64,000 nucleotides of DNA from Eubacteriales bacterium (GTDB lineage: Bacteria; Bacillota; Clostridia; Christensenellales; CAG-138), in the NCBI GenBank assembly GCA_021373115.1, contig JAJFTI010000004.1, positions 19,304-83,303 of the forward strand, in the 5' to 3' direction. The notes beneath the pieces are model-generated. The model was not told the DNA's origin. It did no database searches and was given only the letters and a program-made list of their open reading frames with translations. A program made the position numbers and the translations under genes. Of the stretch, positions 26,477 through 35,176 are shown piece by piece; the stretch's first letter is position 1, and every line of letters begins with the position of its first letter.

Positions 26477-26508
26477 TAAACCGGCAGGAGAAATCCTACC
26501 GGTTTTTA
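26477..26508 (+). terminator. terminator of the PadR operon
   Basis: AAACCGGCAGGA pairs with TCCTACCGGTTT (one mismatch) around GAAA, then a T tract. Confidence 0.85.
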
Positions 26509-26545
26509 TGTGCTGATTTGCGTGTCGAGAACAACCTTCCACCGT

Positions 26546-26574
26546 TTGTACGCAGTAGGCGCGCATGGTATAAT
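26546..26574 (+). promoter_or_regulatory. promoter of the DUF819-galK unit
   Basis: TTGTAC (26546-26551), 17 bases with TGG just before, TATAAT (26569-26574). Confidence 0.75.
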
Positions 26575-26628
26575 CGGTTGAATACGAGCAGTGTTCTGCT
26601 GTGTTGTGAGAAACGGGGTGAAATTGTG

Positions 26629-27786
26629 ATGAACGTTGTCTGGAGCATTCTCGTGGTGCTCGTCATGGCGCTTGGGCCGCGGGCAATGGTGCTGCTGGCA
26701 AAACGCGTACGGATTCTCGGTATGCTGGGACCGGTTTTTCTGTGTTATGCCGGTGGAATCCTGCTGAGCCTCGTGATTCCGGAAACGAAGATCGCTATGA
26801 GCATTTCCGAAATTCTGGTGCCGATCGCCATTCCGCTGATTCTGTTTTCGGCGGATCTCTCCGGCGTCCGGCGGCTGGCAAAGCCGATGCTGAACTCGTT
26901 CATTCTGGTGGCGCTCGCCGTTTCGATTGTTGCGTGCGCTTCGTACTTCCTCTATCGAAATGTGATTCCGGAAGCGTATAAATACGCCGGGATGATCATT
27001 GGGCTCTACACCGGCGGAACGCCGAACCTGATGGCGATCGGCGCGGCGCTCTCGGTGAGCGACTCAAATATCGTTCTGGCGAACGCGGCGGACGTCGTCG
27101 TCGGCGGGGTATATTTTCTGATGCTGATTTCGGTTATGCCGAAGATCGCGCGCAAGTTTCTCAAACCGTTTCAAAATGTGGAAACAGCCGGGGATGAAGG
27201 GTATGCAAAACGCCTGGAACAGAGCTTTGTGCCGGAGAAGGAACCGTTTTCGTTCCGAACAATCCTGCGGCATATTCCCATCGTCCTGCTTGGCGTGCTG
27301 TCGCTCGCAATTGCGGCGGGTATCGCGCTGCTGACGACCGGAAAATTGGACGTTGTCGTGATTATGCTTGTGGTAACGACGTGCGGCATCGGCTTTTCGT
27401 TCATTCCAAAAGTTCGTTCGGCACCGGGCTCCTATACGGTCGGGCAGTATCTGATCCTGGTTTTTTCCTTTGGCATCGGCCTTTCGTTTCAATTCAGCGC
27501 GTTCAGTAAACAGGCGCTGCTGCTGCTCGCCATGTTTGCCACCGCGCAGTTCGGGTCGATCCTTTTGCATCTTCTGCTCTGCAGAGTGTTTAAAATCGAC
27601 GCGGATACTTCGCTGATTACCTCGACCGCCGGGATTTACGGGCCCGCGTTTATCGTTCCCGCCGCGGATGCGATGGGCAATCGCGAGATGATACTGCCGG
27701 GGCTGATCTGCGGTATCCTGGGTTATGCAATCGGGAATTATCTTGGAATCGGCATAGCCATTGCGCTCAAGTTCCTGGGCGGTTAA
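26629..27786 (+). CDS. DUF819 family membrane protein
   Basis: 386 residues with about ten hydrophobic helices and no large soluble domain. The family words GLYTGGTPNLMAIG and TSTAGIYGPAFIVPAADAMG are present, as in B. subtilis YjcL and plant/cyanobacterial DUF819 proteins, which resemble secondary transporters. GGGGTGA precedes the start; a GTG one codon earlier is an alternative. The frame stays open upstream to 26518 but that part overlaps the promoter. It is followed after 57 bases by a galactokinase-like gene, so a solute uptake role is possible but unproven. Confidence 0.85.
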   Translation: MNVVWSILVVLVMALGPRAMVLLAKRVRILGMLGPVFLCYAGGILLSLVIPETKIAMSISEILVPIAIPLILFSADLSGVRRLAKPMLNSFILVALAVSIVACASYFLYRNVIPEAYKYAGMIIGLYTGGTPNLMAIGAALSVSDSNIVLANAADVVVGGVYFLMLISVMPKIARKFLKPFQNVETAGDEGYAKRLEQSFVPEKEPFSFRTILRHIPIVLLGVLSLAIAAGIALLTTGKLDVVVIMLVVTTCGIGFSFIPKVRSAPGSYTVGQYLILVFSFGIGLSFQFSAFSKQALLLLAMFATAQFGSILLHLLLCRVFKIDADTSLITSTAGIYGPAFIVPAADAMGNREMILPGLICGILGYAIGNYLGIGIAIALKFLGG

Positions 27787-27843
27787 AATAGGATTTGTAA
27801 CAAACGCGGCAGAATAGCCGCCGGTGGACGGAGGCACATCCTT

Positions 27844-29109
27844 ATGTTACCCATTCAAACGAAACTGGCAAGCGGCGAACTGGACGGTTCGCTGAAGCGG
27901 CTTTACGGCGCGGCCTACGAGTCGCAGAAAAGTAAATATGCCGCGCTGGCCGTCGCGTTCGAAGATGTCTTCGGCGCGAAGGAAGACGCCTCGCTCTTTT
28001 CCGCGCCCGGGCGAAGCGAAATCGGCGGAAATCACACGGATCATCAACTGGGGCGCGTGCTCGCCGCCGCGGTTACGCTGGATACGCGTGCGGTGGTTGC
28101 GCCAAGATCGGACAACGTCGTCCATATCCACTCGCAGGGCTATACGCCGCTCTGCGTTTCGCTTGAGAACCTTGCGCCAAACGCAGGGGAGGAAAACGCC
28201 AGCGAAGCGCTGGTGCGCGGGATTGCGGAGCGTTTTTTACAGACGGGCTGGAACATTGGCGGATTCGACGCGGTAACGGCTTCGGATGTGCCTAAAGGCT
28301 CCGGGCTCTCTTCCAGCGCGGCGTTCAGCGTTCTGGTGGCAACGATTTTCTCCGAGCTGTATAATGACGGAAAGATTTCGCCCGTCGAGCAGGCGCTTGC
28401 GAGCAAATATGCGGAAAACAAACATTTCGGAAAACCGAGCGGTTTGATGGACCAGCTTGCCTGCGCCGTTGGCGGGCTGATTACGATTGATTTTCAGCAG
28501 CCGGAAGAGCCGCAGATCGAACGGATCAACTGCGACCTCGGCTCGCTGGGGTATGCCATCTGCATTGTCAACTGCGGCGGGAACCACGCGGATATGACCC
28601 CGGAATACGCCGCGATTACGATGGAGATGGGCAGCGTTGCGCGGTTCTTTGGGAAAACCGTATTGCGCGAGGTGGACGAAGGCGTATTCTATGCGTCGCT
28701 GGGGGAACTGCGCAAGGTCGTTTCCGACCGCGCGCTGCTGCGCGCCATGCACTTTTTTGGCGACAACGCGCGCGTGCCGCTGCAGGCCGCCGCGCTCCGG
28801 TGCGGGGATATCGAAACCTTCCGGCAGCTCATGAACGAAAGCGGGCGCTCCAGCTTTACGCAACTGCAAAACGTCTGCCCGACGGATTCGAGGGAACGCG
28901 GTCTGGCGCTCGCGCTGGCGATTTCGGAGCGCGTGCTGGGAACCGGCGGCGCTTGGCGCGTGCATGGCGGCGGCTTTGCCGGCACGATACAGGCGCTTGT
29001 GCCGCTGGATCGTGCGGAAGCGTACCAATTCGAACTGGAGCGCGTGTTCGGCGCGGGCTGCTGCTACCGTTTTGCGGTACGCCCGGTCGGAGGAGTCCGG
29101 ATTCGATAG
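27844..29109 (+). CDS. galK: galactokinase-like GHMP kinase
   Basis: GHMP-superfamily sugar kinase expected to phosphorylate galactose or a related sugar. The N-terminal sugar-binding signature is GRSEIGGNHTDHQ (56-68). Classical galactokinases have GR.N.IGEHTDYN, so this belongs to the divergent clostridial form. The ATP loop KGSGLSSSAAF and the C-terminal RVHGGGFAGT motif are intact. GGAGG precedes the ATG. Length 421 residues is slightly above normal. It is second in a unit with the DUF819 permease. No galT or galE is adjacent, so the substrate is not certain. Confidence 0.85.
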   Translation: MLPIQTKLASGELDGSLKRLYGAAYESQKSKYAALAVAFEDVFGAKEDASLFSAPGRSEIGGNHTDHQLGRVLAAAVTLDTRAVVAPRSDNVVHIHSQGYTPLCVSLENLAPNAGEENASEALVRGIAERFLQTGWNIGGFDAVTASDVPKGSGLSSSAAFSVLVATIFSELYNDGKISPVEQALASKYAENKHFGKPSGLMDQLACAVGGLITIDFQQPEEPQIERINCDLGSLGYAICIVNCGGNHADMTPEYAAITMEMGSVARFFGKTVLREVDEGVFYASLGELRKVVSDRALLRAMHFFGDNARVPLQAAALRCGDIETFRQLMNESGRSSFTQLQNVCPTDSRERGLALALAISERVLGTGGAWRVHGGGFAGTIQALVPLDRAEAYQFELERVFGAGCCYRFAVRPVGGVRIR

Positions 29110-29129
29110 GGAATGGAATAAACAAATCA

Positions 29130-29165
29130 GCACCGCTTTGAACGAAACAAAGCGGTGCATTTTTT
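29130..29165. terminator. terminator after galK, probably shared
   Basis: GCACCGCTTTG and CAAAGCGGTGC, 11 perfect pairs, then ATTTTTT. It lies between convergent genes. Confidence 0.9.
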
Positions 29166-29183
29166 GCTTTGGCTTGCAGGATC

Positions 29184-30119
29184 TCAAACGGTCTGTTTAT
29201 AGATTACGATCAATAGAAACGCCAGTACCGAGAGCATGGTTTGCAGCGAGAGGGACATGGAAACGTCCGCGCGCTCCTGCTCCGTGTTCGTATACATGGT
29301 CAGGATAAACGGCGCGGGGGTGAGGAAAATGATGATGATTGCCCAGCGCATGGGATCCGAAAGCGGGACAAACGAACCGATCAGCCAGAGCGCCAGCACG
29401 CAGAGCGCGGCGCAGACCAGAACGCGCATGCCCGCCGCAAGAAACGCGGTTTTGATGTTTTTTCGGGAAAACGAAATGCCGTACCCAACGACAACAAAGA
29501 TCAGGCAGGAAAGCGGTGTGGAAACAAAACTGCAGACCGAAGAAATCAGCGCGGTGACGCCGGAGGGCTCGAGCGCGCGCGAAACGCCGAGGATCGCGAG
29601 GATTGCGCCCGCGAGCATTGCCCAAGGCACGGGGTTGGGCAGCATCGATTTGAGGGAATCCTTCATGGAACAGCCGGTTCTGGCATTGAGCGCGGCGATG
29701 AAGCCGGAGAATACAAACAGCACCTGGCCGAAATCCATCAGCGCCATATACCGCAGGTTCTCCGCGCCGTAGAGCAGCGAATAGAGCGCGTAGCCGAGCA
29801 TTCCAACCTCCCAGCCCGCGGTCATGAACTTGAGCATGGGGCTCTGTTTTTCCAGCGGTTTTCCTATCAGAAAACCAAGGCCGAGTCCCAAAAAACCGAG
29901 CAGGAACATCGTGGCCGCAAAAAGCAGGATACTAGCGGAGTATTCGGCGGTAAAAAAGAGCCCGAAAAGCATGGCGGGCAAGGCGAATTTCATAACGAAC
30001 GTCTTCATGCCTTCGATCGCTTCGGCAGACAGAATGGCTTTCTTTCGCGCAAACAGCCCGATGCCGAGCGAAACGATCAGCGGAAGTACGATTTTCAGGA
30101 CGGACACAATTCTCTGCAT
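29184..30119 (-). CDS. AEC family transporter (auxin efflux carrier type)
   Basis: 311-residue membrane protein with ten predicted helices in two halves. The family features are the N-terminal PLIVSLGIGLFARKK segment and conserved prolines in ALPAMLF and TPLSCLI. Bacterial AEC carriers move malate, other organic acids or amino acids. AGGAG lies about nine bases before the ATG. It follows the homocysteine methyltransferase gene by 61 bases on the same strand and may be cotranscribed, which would allow an amino-acid or sulfur-compound substrate, but this is speculation. Confidence 0.85.
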   Translation of the reverse strand: MQRIVSVLKIVLPLIVSLGIGLFARKKAILSAEAIEGMKTFVMKFALPAMLFGLFFTAEYSASILLFAATMFLLGFLGLGLGFLIGKPLEKQSPMLKFMTAGWEVGMLGYALYSLLYGAENLRYMALMDFGQVLFVFSGFIAALNARTGCSMKDSLKSMLPNPVPWAMLAGAILAILGVSRALEPSGVTALISSVCSFVSTPLSCLIFVVVGYGISFSRKNIKTAFLAAGMRVLVCAALCVLALWLIGSFVPLSDPMRWAIIIIFLTPAPFILTMYTNTEQERADVSMSLSLQTMLSVLAFLLIVIYKQTV

Positions 30120-30180
30120 TGAGGGATACTCCTATTCGTTCCGGAAAGGGAACGGTTCGTAACGGCGCGCGGAAAGTATA

Positions 30181-31050
30181 TTACGCGTGTGCGAGCGCGG
30201 AAACCAGCGTAATATGCGCCGGCGTAGTACCGCAGCAGCCGCCCAGACCCCAAACGCCGCCGTTTGCAAGGATTTCCATCTGCTCGGCAAACGCTTCCGG
30301 CCCCACCAGATAGCGCGTTTCGCCGTCCTGATACACCGGAAGACCGGCGTTTGGCTGCAGGACAAGCGGCTTATGCGCGCAGGCAAGGAAACGGGGCAGC
30401 AGGGAAACGAGCTGCTCGGGACCGACGCCGCAGTTGCTGCCGAGCGCGTCCGCGCCCGCGTCCTCCAGCGCGGCAACGACCTTCTCCAGCGGCTCGCCCG
30501 TTAGGATACGGCCGTTGGGGTCGTAGGTCATGGTGCAGAGCACGGGCAGCCCGCCGCCGAATAACCTGGCGGCTTTTACGCAGACGAGCGCTTCGTCCAG
30601 AGCGGCCATGGTCTCGATTAGAATACAGTCCGCGCCCGCCGCCGCGCCGGCTTCGATCGGCTCGCGAAAGTACGCGAGGGCTTCCTCCTCGGTCAGGTCG
30701 CCAAGCGGCTCAAGAAACTCGCCCAGCGAGCCGAGGTCAAGCGCGATGTACGCTTCCCGGCCGGAGGCACGGATCGCTTCCTGAACGAGACGGATTCCCG
30801 CTTCAACAAGTTCGGCGGGCGTATTGGAAACGCGCTTAAGGCGCGGCTTCGTACTGCCGAAGGTGTTGGCGGTGATCACGTCCGCACCGGCGGCGAGATA
30901 CGCCGCATGGACGGCGCGCACCGCATCCGGATTGGTGATGTTCCAGGAATCCGGCGACATGCCCGCTTTCAGCCCCGCCGCAAGCAGCATGGTGCCGAGG
31001 CCGCCGTCGAAAACGATGTGTTTCTTGGAAAACGCTTCTGAAAAATGCAT
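30181..31050 (-). CDS. homocysteine S-methyltransferase family protein
   Basis: Single-domain zinc enzyme (289 residues) matching the N-terminal homocysteine-binding barrel of methionine synthase. DGGLGTML near the start, NTFGSTKPRL, and the zinc ligands in GSNCGVG and GGCCGT are all present. It lacks the folate, cobalamin and reactivation domains, so it is either an S-methylmethionine/betaine-type enzyme or one part of a split MetH. AAAGGAG precedes the ATG at 31050. It sits near metK, consistent with methyl-cycle metabolism, though on the opposite strand. Confidence 0.88.
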   Translation of the reverse strand: MHFSEAFSKKHIVFDGGLGTMLLAAGLKAGMSPDSWNITNPDAVRAVHAAYLAAGADVITANTFGSTKPRLKRVSNTPAELVEAGIRLVQEAIRASGREAYIALDLGSLGEFLEPLGDLTEEEALAYFREPIEAGAAAGADCILIETMAALDEALVCVKAARLFGGGLPVLCTMTYDPNGRILTGEPLEKVVAALEDAGADALGSNCGVGPEQLVSLLPRFLACAHKPLVLQPNAGLPVYQDGETRYLVGPEAFAEQMEILANGGVWGLGGCCGTTPAHITLVSALAHA

Positions 31051-31166
31051 AACGATAGCACTCCTTTGTTCCGTCGATTCTAACATGAATCCGCATGTAA
31101 GTGCAAACAATCCAAAAGAAAAAGGCGGCGCGAGCTGGAGCCGGCGCCGTCGAAAACTGGCTGGAA

Positions 31167-32003
31167 TCAGTCCAGCGCCGTGTTGATGACCGCCGGAGGA
31201 TGCTCCAGCAATTCCGGATTAGTCAGATACTGCTTAAAACGGCGGAACACGGCGGCAAAATAACTGCCGGAGCAGATGCGTTCGTCCATGACCACGCCCA
31301 TGGGCAGCGAGCGCTCGAATACGATTTCCTCTCCCTTGCGGACGGGGATTTCGCGCATGTTTCCGAGCGTAATCAGAATGCTTGTCGTACCGAATTCGTA
31401 CACATGATGGAAAATATGGTTGGTCCGGATGCTCGCAAGGTTGCTGATGGTCAGGCTGGTATGAAACGGGCTTGCCTGAATCAGACTTTTGGGCATGAGC
31501 CCATATCGATCCATGAACCGCAGGAGGCCTACGCCAAAGTTGACGAGGCCGGGAATCTTTAAAAGTGTGCGCACGATATCGTCCGTTGCGTTCGTATCGC
31601 CTTCCGCCCGGTTCTCAACCACATAACGCTCCATGGTTTCATGGACGGAGAAGATGTCGTCGTCCATTTTGAAATACATTTTGCTCATGGTGCCATCCAT
31701 TTCGCCGGGCTTGAGAACAACCATGGCAACGGAGAACTCGTTTCGCTGATAGATGCGCTTGTTGGCGATAAAGCGGTTGAGCAGCGGATATTCCGCCGCG
31801 GTGCGCACGTAAGCCGCAAGCACGACGCCGAGATGCGAGAACCGGTAGCCCTGCTTGCGTTTTTCGTTGAGATACGATTGCATGGGGGAAATTGGAACAT
31901 CGACCTCGATCATATTCATTGCGTCATAACGATATTTCAGGATATACGGCATGACCGTATAGATGGGGTTCGCGTCTTTCACACGGGTGCCATCCTTCCG
32001 CAT
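31167..32003 (-). CDS. stand-alone 2-oxoacid dehydrogenase E2 / CAT-fold acyltransferase-like protein
   Basis: 278 residues resembling only the catalytic domain of lipoyl acyltransferases (E2) and chloramphenicol acetyltransferases. There is no lipoyl or E1/E3-binding domain. The segment LPMGVVMDERICSGSYFAAVFRRF occupies the position of the usual HxxxDG active site but has no histidine there (described in parts: PMGVVMDER then ICSGSYFAA). It may have lost acyl transfer activity or act as a structural or regulatory relative. AGGTGAG precedes the ATG at 32003; a GTG three codons earlier is possible. No E1 or E3 genes are nearby. Confidence 0.65.
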   Translation of the reverse strand: MRKDGTRVKDANPIYTVMPYILKYRYDAMNMIEVDVPISPMQSYLNEKRKQGYRFSHLGVVLAAYVRTAAEYPLLNRFIANKRIYQRNEFSVAMVVLKPGEMDGTMSKMYFKMDDDIFSVHETMERYVVENRAEGDTNATDDIVRTLLKIPGLVNFGVGLLRFMDRYGLMPKSLIQASPFHTSLTISNLASIRTNHIFHHVYEFGTTSILITLGNMREIPVRKGEEIVFERSLPMGVVMDERICSGSYFAAVFRRFKQYLTNPELLEHPPAVINTALD

Positions 32004-32112
32004 AACACTCACCTGCCTGTTTCAATTGAAATTCGACAACAAGAATACCACATATGTCGGGTATTGCGCAAGTCTGGCGGGGTATTATGGCTGCTCCGGC
32101 GAAAATCGACGG

Positions 32113-32141
32113 TTGACGCGCACGGCTTGCCGTGCTACAAT
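32113..32141 (+). promoter_or_regulatory. promoter of the SAM riboswitch-metK transcript
   Basis: TTGACG (32113-32118), 17 bases, TACAAT (32136-32141), about 25 bases before the riboswitch. Confidence 0.8.
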
Positions 32142-32164
32142 AACCCCCGAACAAAAAACCGCAT

Positions 32165-32318
32165 ACCGCTTTATCAAGAGTGGCAGAGGGAACGGCCCTG
32201 TGAAGCCCGGCAACCTGTTTGTGAAGAGCAAATAAGGTGCCAATTCCGACAGCGAAAGCTGAAAGATGAGCGATTGACCATCGTACTATGGAAACCTCAT
32301 CTGCGGATGAGGTTTTTT
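32165..32318 (+). ncRNA. SAM-I (S-box) riboswitch with terminator
   Basis: The conserved S-box core is plain: CTTATCAAGAGTGGCAGAGG-like 5' strand (here TTTATCAAGAGTGGCAGAGG), then CCTGTGAAGCCCGGCAACC and AAGGTGCCAATTCC. The expression platform ends with AAACCTCATC and GATGAGGTTT around TGCG, then Ts (32292-32318). SAM binding is known to favour the terminator, so metK should be switched off when SAM is plentiful. Confidence 0.96.
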
Positions 32319-32346
32319 GTATTATAACATTCGGAGGAAATTATAC

Positions 32347-33525
32347 TTGGGAAGACGGCTTTTTACATCAGAATCGGTTACGGAGGGGCACCCGGATAAG
32401 CTCTGCGACTGCATTTCGGACGCCGTGTTGGACGCAATGCTCTCGCAGGACCCGCTTTCGCGCGTGGCCTGCGAATGCGCGGCGACAACGGGAATGGTAC
32501 TGGTGATGGGCGAGGTCACAACGGAATGCTACGTCGATATTCCGAATCTGGTTCGCAGCGTGGTCAACGACATCGGCTACAATAAGGCGGAGCTTGGATT
32601 TGACGCAGGCAACCTTGCGGTCATCACGGCCATCAACGCCCAGAGCCCGGATATCGCGCTCGGCGTGGATCACGCGCTGGAACAAAAGAGCGGTGAGGCG
32701 GACGAACGGTTCAGCACCGGCGCGGGCGACCAGGGCATGATGTTCGGCTTTGCCTGCGACGAAACGCCGGAGCTCATGCCGCTGCCGATTTCGCTGGCGC
32801 ATGCGCTCGCGCGCCGGCTCACCGCCGTTCGCAAACAGGGTGGAATTCCCTACCTGCGGCCGGACGGAAAAAGTCAGGTTACGATTGAATATCAGAATGG
32901 AAAACCCGTCCGCGTGGACACCGTGGTCATCAGCGCGCAGCATTGCGACGTGGACATGAAGATGCTGCGAAAGGACATCGAAGAGGCGGTCATCCGCCCC
33001 GTATTGCCCAGCGCGCTGGTGGACGCAAACACGAAGATCTTCGTCAACCCCACGGGTCGGTTCGTCATCGGCGGGCCGACAGGGGACTCCGGACTCACCG
33101 GCAGAAAAATCATTGTGGATACCTACGGCGGATACGCGCGGCATGGCGGCGGCTGTTTCAGCGGCAAGGACCCGACCAAGGTGGACCGCAGCGCGGCGTA
33201 TATCGCGCGGTACGCGGCAAAGCACGTCGTCGCGGCGGGACTGGCGAAACAATGCGAAATCCAGCTTGCGTATGCCATCGGCGTGGCGCGGCCGGTTTCC
33301 GTTTCGATCGACACGTTCGGTACGGGTGTGATCGACGACGAGGCGATTGAGCGCGCGGTGCAGCGGGTGTTCGACTTCCGCCCCGCGGCGATCATCGAGT
33401 CTCTCGACCTGCGCCGCCCGATCTACCGGCAGACGGCGGCCTACGGCCACTTTGGCCGTCTCGATCTCGACCTGCCGTGGGAGAAGCTCGACCGTGTGGA
33501 CGCGTTAATTCAGGCGGCGAAATAA
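32347..33525 (+). CDS. metK: S-adenosylmethionine synthetase
   Basis: Makes SAM from methionine and ATP. The family start [17 protein letters not shown] follows a TTG at 32347 that has GGAGGAAA eight bases upstream, so TTG is the start. Other motifs are [12 protein letters not shown] (ATP loop), [14 protein letters not shown] and [19 protein letters not shown]. Length 392 residues is normal. Expression is governed by the S-box element directly upstream, giving feedback by the product. A terminator hairpin follows the stop. Confidence 0.97.
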   Translation: MGRRLFTSESVTEGHPDKLCDCISDAVLDAMLSQDPLSRVACECAATTGMVLVMGEVTTECYVDIPNLVRSVVNDIGYNKAELGFDAGNLAVITAINAQSPDIALGVDHALEQKSGEADERFSTGAGDQGMMFGFACDETPELMPLPISLAHALARRLTAVRKQGGIPYLRPDGKSQVTIEYQNGKPVRVDTVVISAQHCDVDMKMLRKDIEEAVIRPVLPSALVDANTKIFVNPTGRFVIGGPTGDSGLTGRKIIVDTYGGYARHGGGCFSGKDPTKVDRSAAYIARYAAKHVVAAGLAKQCEIQLAYAIGVARPVSVSIDTFGTGVIDDEAIERAVQRVFDFRPAAIIESLDLRRPIYRQTAAYGHFGRLDLDLPWEKLDRVDALIQAAK

Positions 33526-33543
33526 CGAAACGTAAGAACAAAC

Positions 33544-33573
33544 AAGAGGGCGCAATTCGCGCCCTCTTTGTCT
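33544..33573 (+). terminator. metK terminator, left hairpin of the insert
   Basis: AAGAGGGCGC pairs with GCGCCCTCTT around AATTC. A near-copy lies at 35134-35161 on the other side of the AT-rich gene. Confidence 0.85.
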
Positions 33574-33673
33574 AGCACTTCGAAATGCGGTAGTTTACTC
33601 AGCATGGCGTAGCAATATATGTAAATATATTTGAGAACGTCTAAATCTGTAATCGCATCAACGACGAAAGATC

Positions 33674-33838
33674 ATGGGTGGGGTTACAAGAAAGCGTATG
33701 AAACATGGGATTCTCTACAAGTCGGACGAGGTATTTCATTATCATGGGACGTTTGAGTCGAAAGAGGGGCAGATGCAGTTATATGAGTGGACGTTTAAGC
33801 ATTTGACTACTTCGTTGTTAAACCACGTACTAACGTGA
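33674..33838 (+). CDS. small unrecognised ORF, possibly a gene remnant
   Basis: A 54-residue frame (starts MGGVTRKRMKHG, ends LLNHVLT) ahead of the nuclease-like gene. It has no good ribosome site (GAAAG only) and no recognised family. It is rich in His, Lys and aromatic residues. It could be the broken end of a gene brought in with the insert, or chance. Confidence 0.25.
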   Translation: MGGVTRKRMKHGILYKSDEVFHYHGTFESKEGQMQLYEWTFKHLTTSLLNHVLT

Positions 33839-33871
33839 TAAAATACCATTTGTGGGGCGGAGGTTAATTAC

Positions 33872-35119
33872 ATGAATCTATTTTCGAACGAGAGAGCAAC
33901 GGACTATTTCCGAAGAATTTCTTCAATTGTTGAACGTGAAATTAATGCTTTCACTGATGAAAAAATCCTTGGATCAAATGTTCAAGAATGGGTTGATTAT
34001 TATAGCCAAAAATATGCTCTATTGCCTATAATTTTGTTCGAGAATAATATAACACAAACAATAGAGAATGATTCGGTTCAAGTTGAGAATATTTTCTTTA
34101 CAAATCCAGCATATGAAAAGCGATATTTCGATAAACCAGCATATAGAATTAATTATTCAATACCGTTTGATGGAACTGCGGACCTTCTTCAATTAACACC
34201 ATCGACAAGGGTTCTTACACCTTTTGAAGCCGAAGTAGTAAAACCTTTCGGAGAAAAAATTGGATCAATAGTAATAAGCTTAACTTTTAATGCTGATGAA
34301 ATGAATTCCAAACCAGATTTGCATGCATTTGTCAGAGGACAATTTAACTCTAAATTTGAAAATTACAGAAAAATGATTAGCTATATAAATGCAGAGGCGA
34401 CTTTATTTAACACTCAAATAAATTGCTCTGTAATATCCTGGTTGCAAAAACGCAAAGACAAAGCATTAGAATTTTCTGACATCTGTACAAAGTTAAATAT
34501 ACCCTTAAGAATAAATACGAATGCTCCCAACTCAATTCCCATTCTTTTAACTCGAGTTGTAAGGCAAGCTCCCGTTGCGCCACAAGCAAAGAAGATTGAG
34601 CCTGAATATGGAATTTCGGATGAAGACTATCAAAACATTGAAAGAATAATAGATATGTTTTGTTCCTCTTGTGAGAAAACGCCCGCAACTTACGCCAAGC
34701 TTGCGGAAGAGGAAATTCGTGACACTTTGATTTCTACTCTGAATACGCACTATTCAAATGTGACAGGAGAAACTTTTAGAAAAAAAGGCAAGACGGATAT
34801 TTTTATCGCGCTTGAAGACAAAGCCGGATTTATTTCTGAGTGTAAGGTATGGCATGGATTAAAAGCACTTGAAGATGCTTTAACGCAACTTAATGGTTAT
34901 ATGACATGGCGAGACTACAAAGTTTCATTAGTTTTCTTCAACAAGAACAACAAGGATTTTACGCGAGTTCGAGCGCAGATTGATGATTGGGTTAAAGAAA
35001 ACACTACAAACATTGAACATAGTAAAGCAAACATCTGGAATTGCACAATGAAGAGAAATGACAATAATGAGTATTTCCAATTGGCAATTCATGTTTATGA
35101 TTTATATATAGTGGAATAA
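33872..35119 (+). CDS. predicted stand-alone PD-(D/E)XK nuclease-like protein
   Basis: 415 residues in clearly AT-rich DNA unlike both neighbours. The C-terminal part has the pattern of a restriction-endonuclease-like fold: an acidic helix, then GKTDIFI with Asp309, then FISECKVW giving Glu323-Cys-Lys325. The ECK segment is followed by a helix and strand (ALTQLNGYMTWRDYKVSLVFF) typical of DNA-cutting families. The first 250 residues match nothing I know and may recognise DNA or another trigger. CGGAGG precedes the ATG. There is no methylase or partner gene next to it. Family activity is inferred from motif only. Confidence 0.7.
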   Translation: MNLFSNERATDYFRRISSIVEREINAFTDEKILGSNVQEWVDYYSQKYALLPIILFENNITQTIENDSVQVENIFFTNPAYEKRYFDKPAYRINYSIPFDGTADLLQLTPSTRVLTPFEAEVVKPFGEKIGSIVISLTFNADEMNSKPDLHAFVRGQFNSKFENYRKMISYINAEATLFNTQINCSVISWLQKRKDKALEFSDICTKLNIPLRINTNAPNSIPILLTRVVRQAPVAPQAKKIEPEYGISDEDYQNIERIIDMFCSSCEKTPATYAKLAEEEIRDTLISTLNTHYSNVTGETFRKKGKTDIFIALEDKAGFISECKVWHGLKALEDALTQLNGYMTWRDYKVSLVFFNKNNKDFTRVRAQIDDWVKENTTNIEHSKANIWNCTMKRNDNNEYFQLAIHVYDLYIVE

Positions 35120-35133
35120 GTGGAAATAAATAC

Positions 35134-35161
35134 AAAGAGGGCGCTCTCGCGCCCTCTTTTG
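35134..35161. terminator. terminator, right hairpin of the insert
   Basis: AAAGAGGGCGC pairs perfectly with GCGCCCTCTTT around TCTC. It serves the rightward nuclease-like gene and leftward thrS. Confidence 0.9.
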
Positions 35162-35176
35162 TTTCACTCGTTTTGC

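Larger units (their letters stand above)
33526..33871. other. junction between metK and the AT-rich nuclease-like gene
   Basis: Contains the metK terminator, a 54-codon frame of unknown worth and otherwise nothing recognised. Base composition begins to change here, marking the left side of an apparent insert. Confidence 0.5.
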
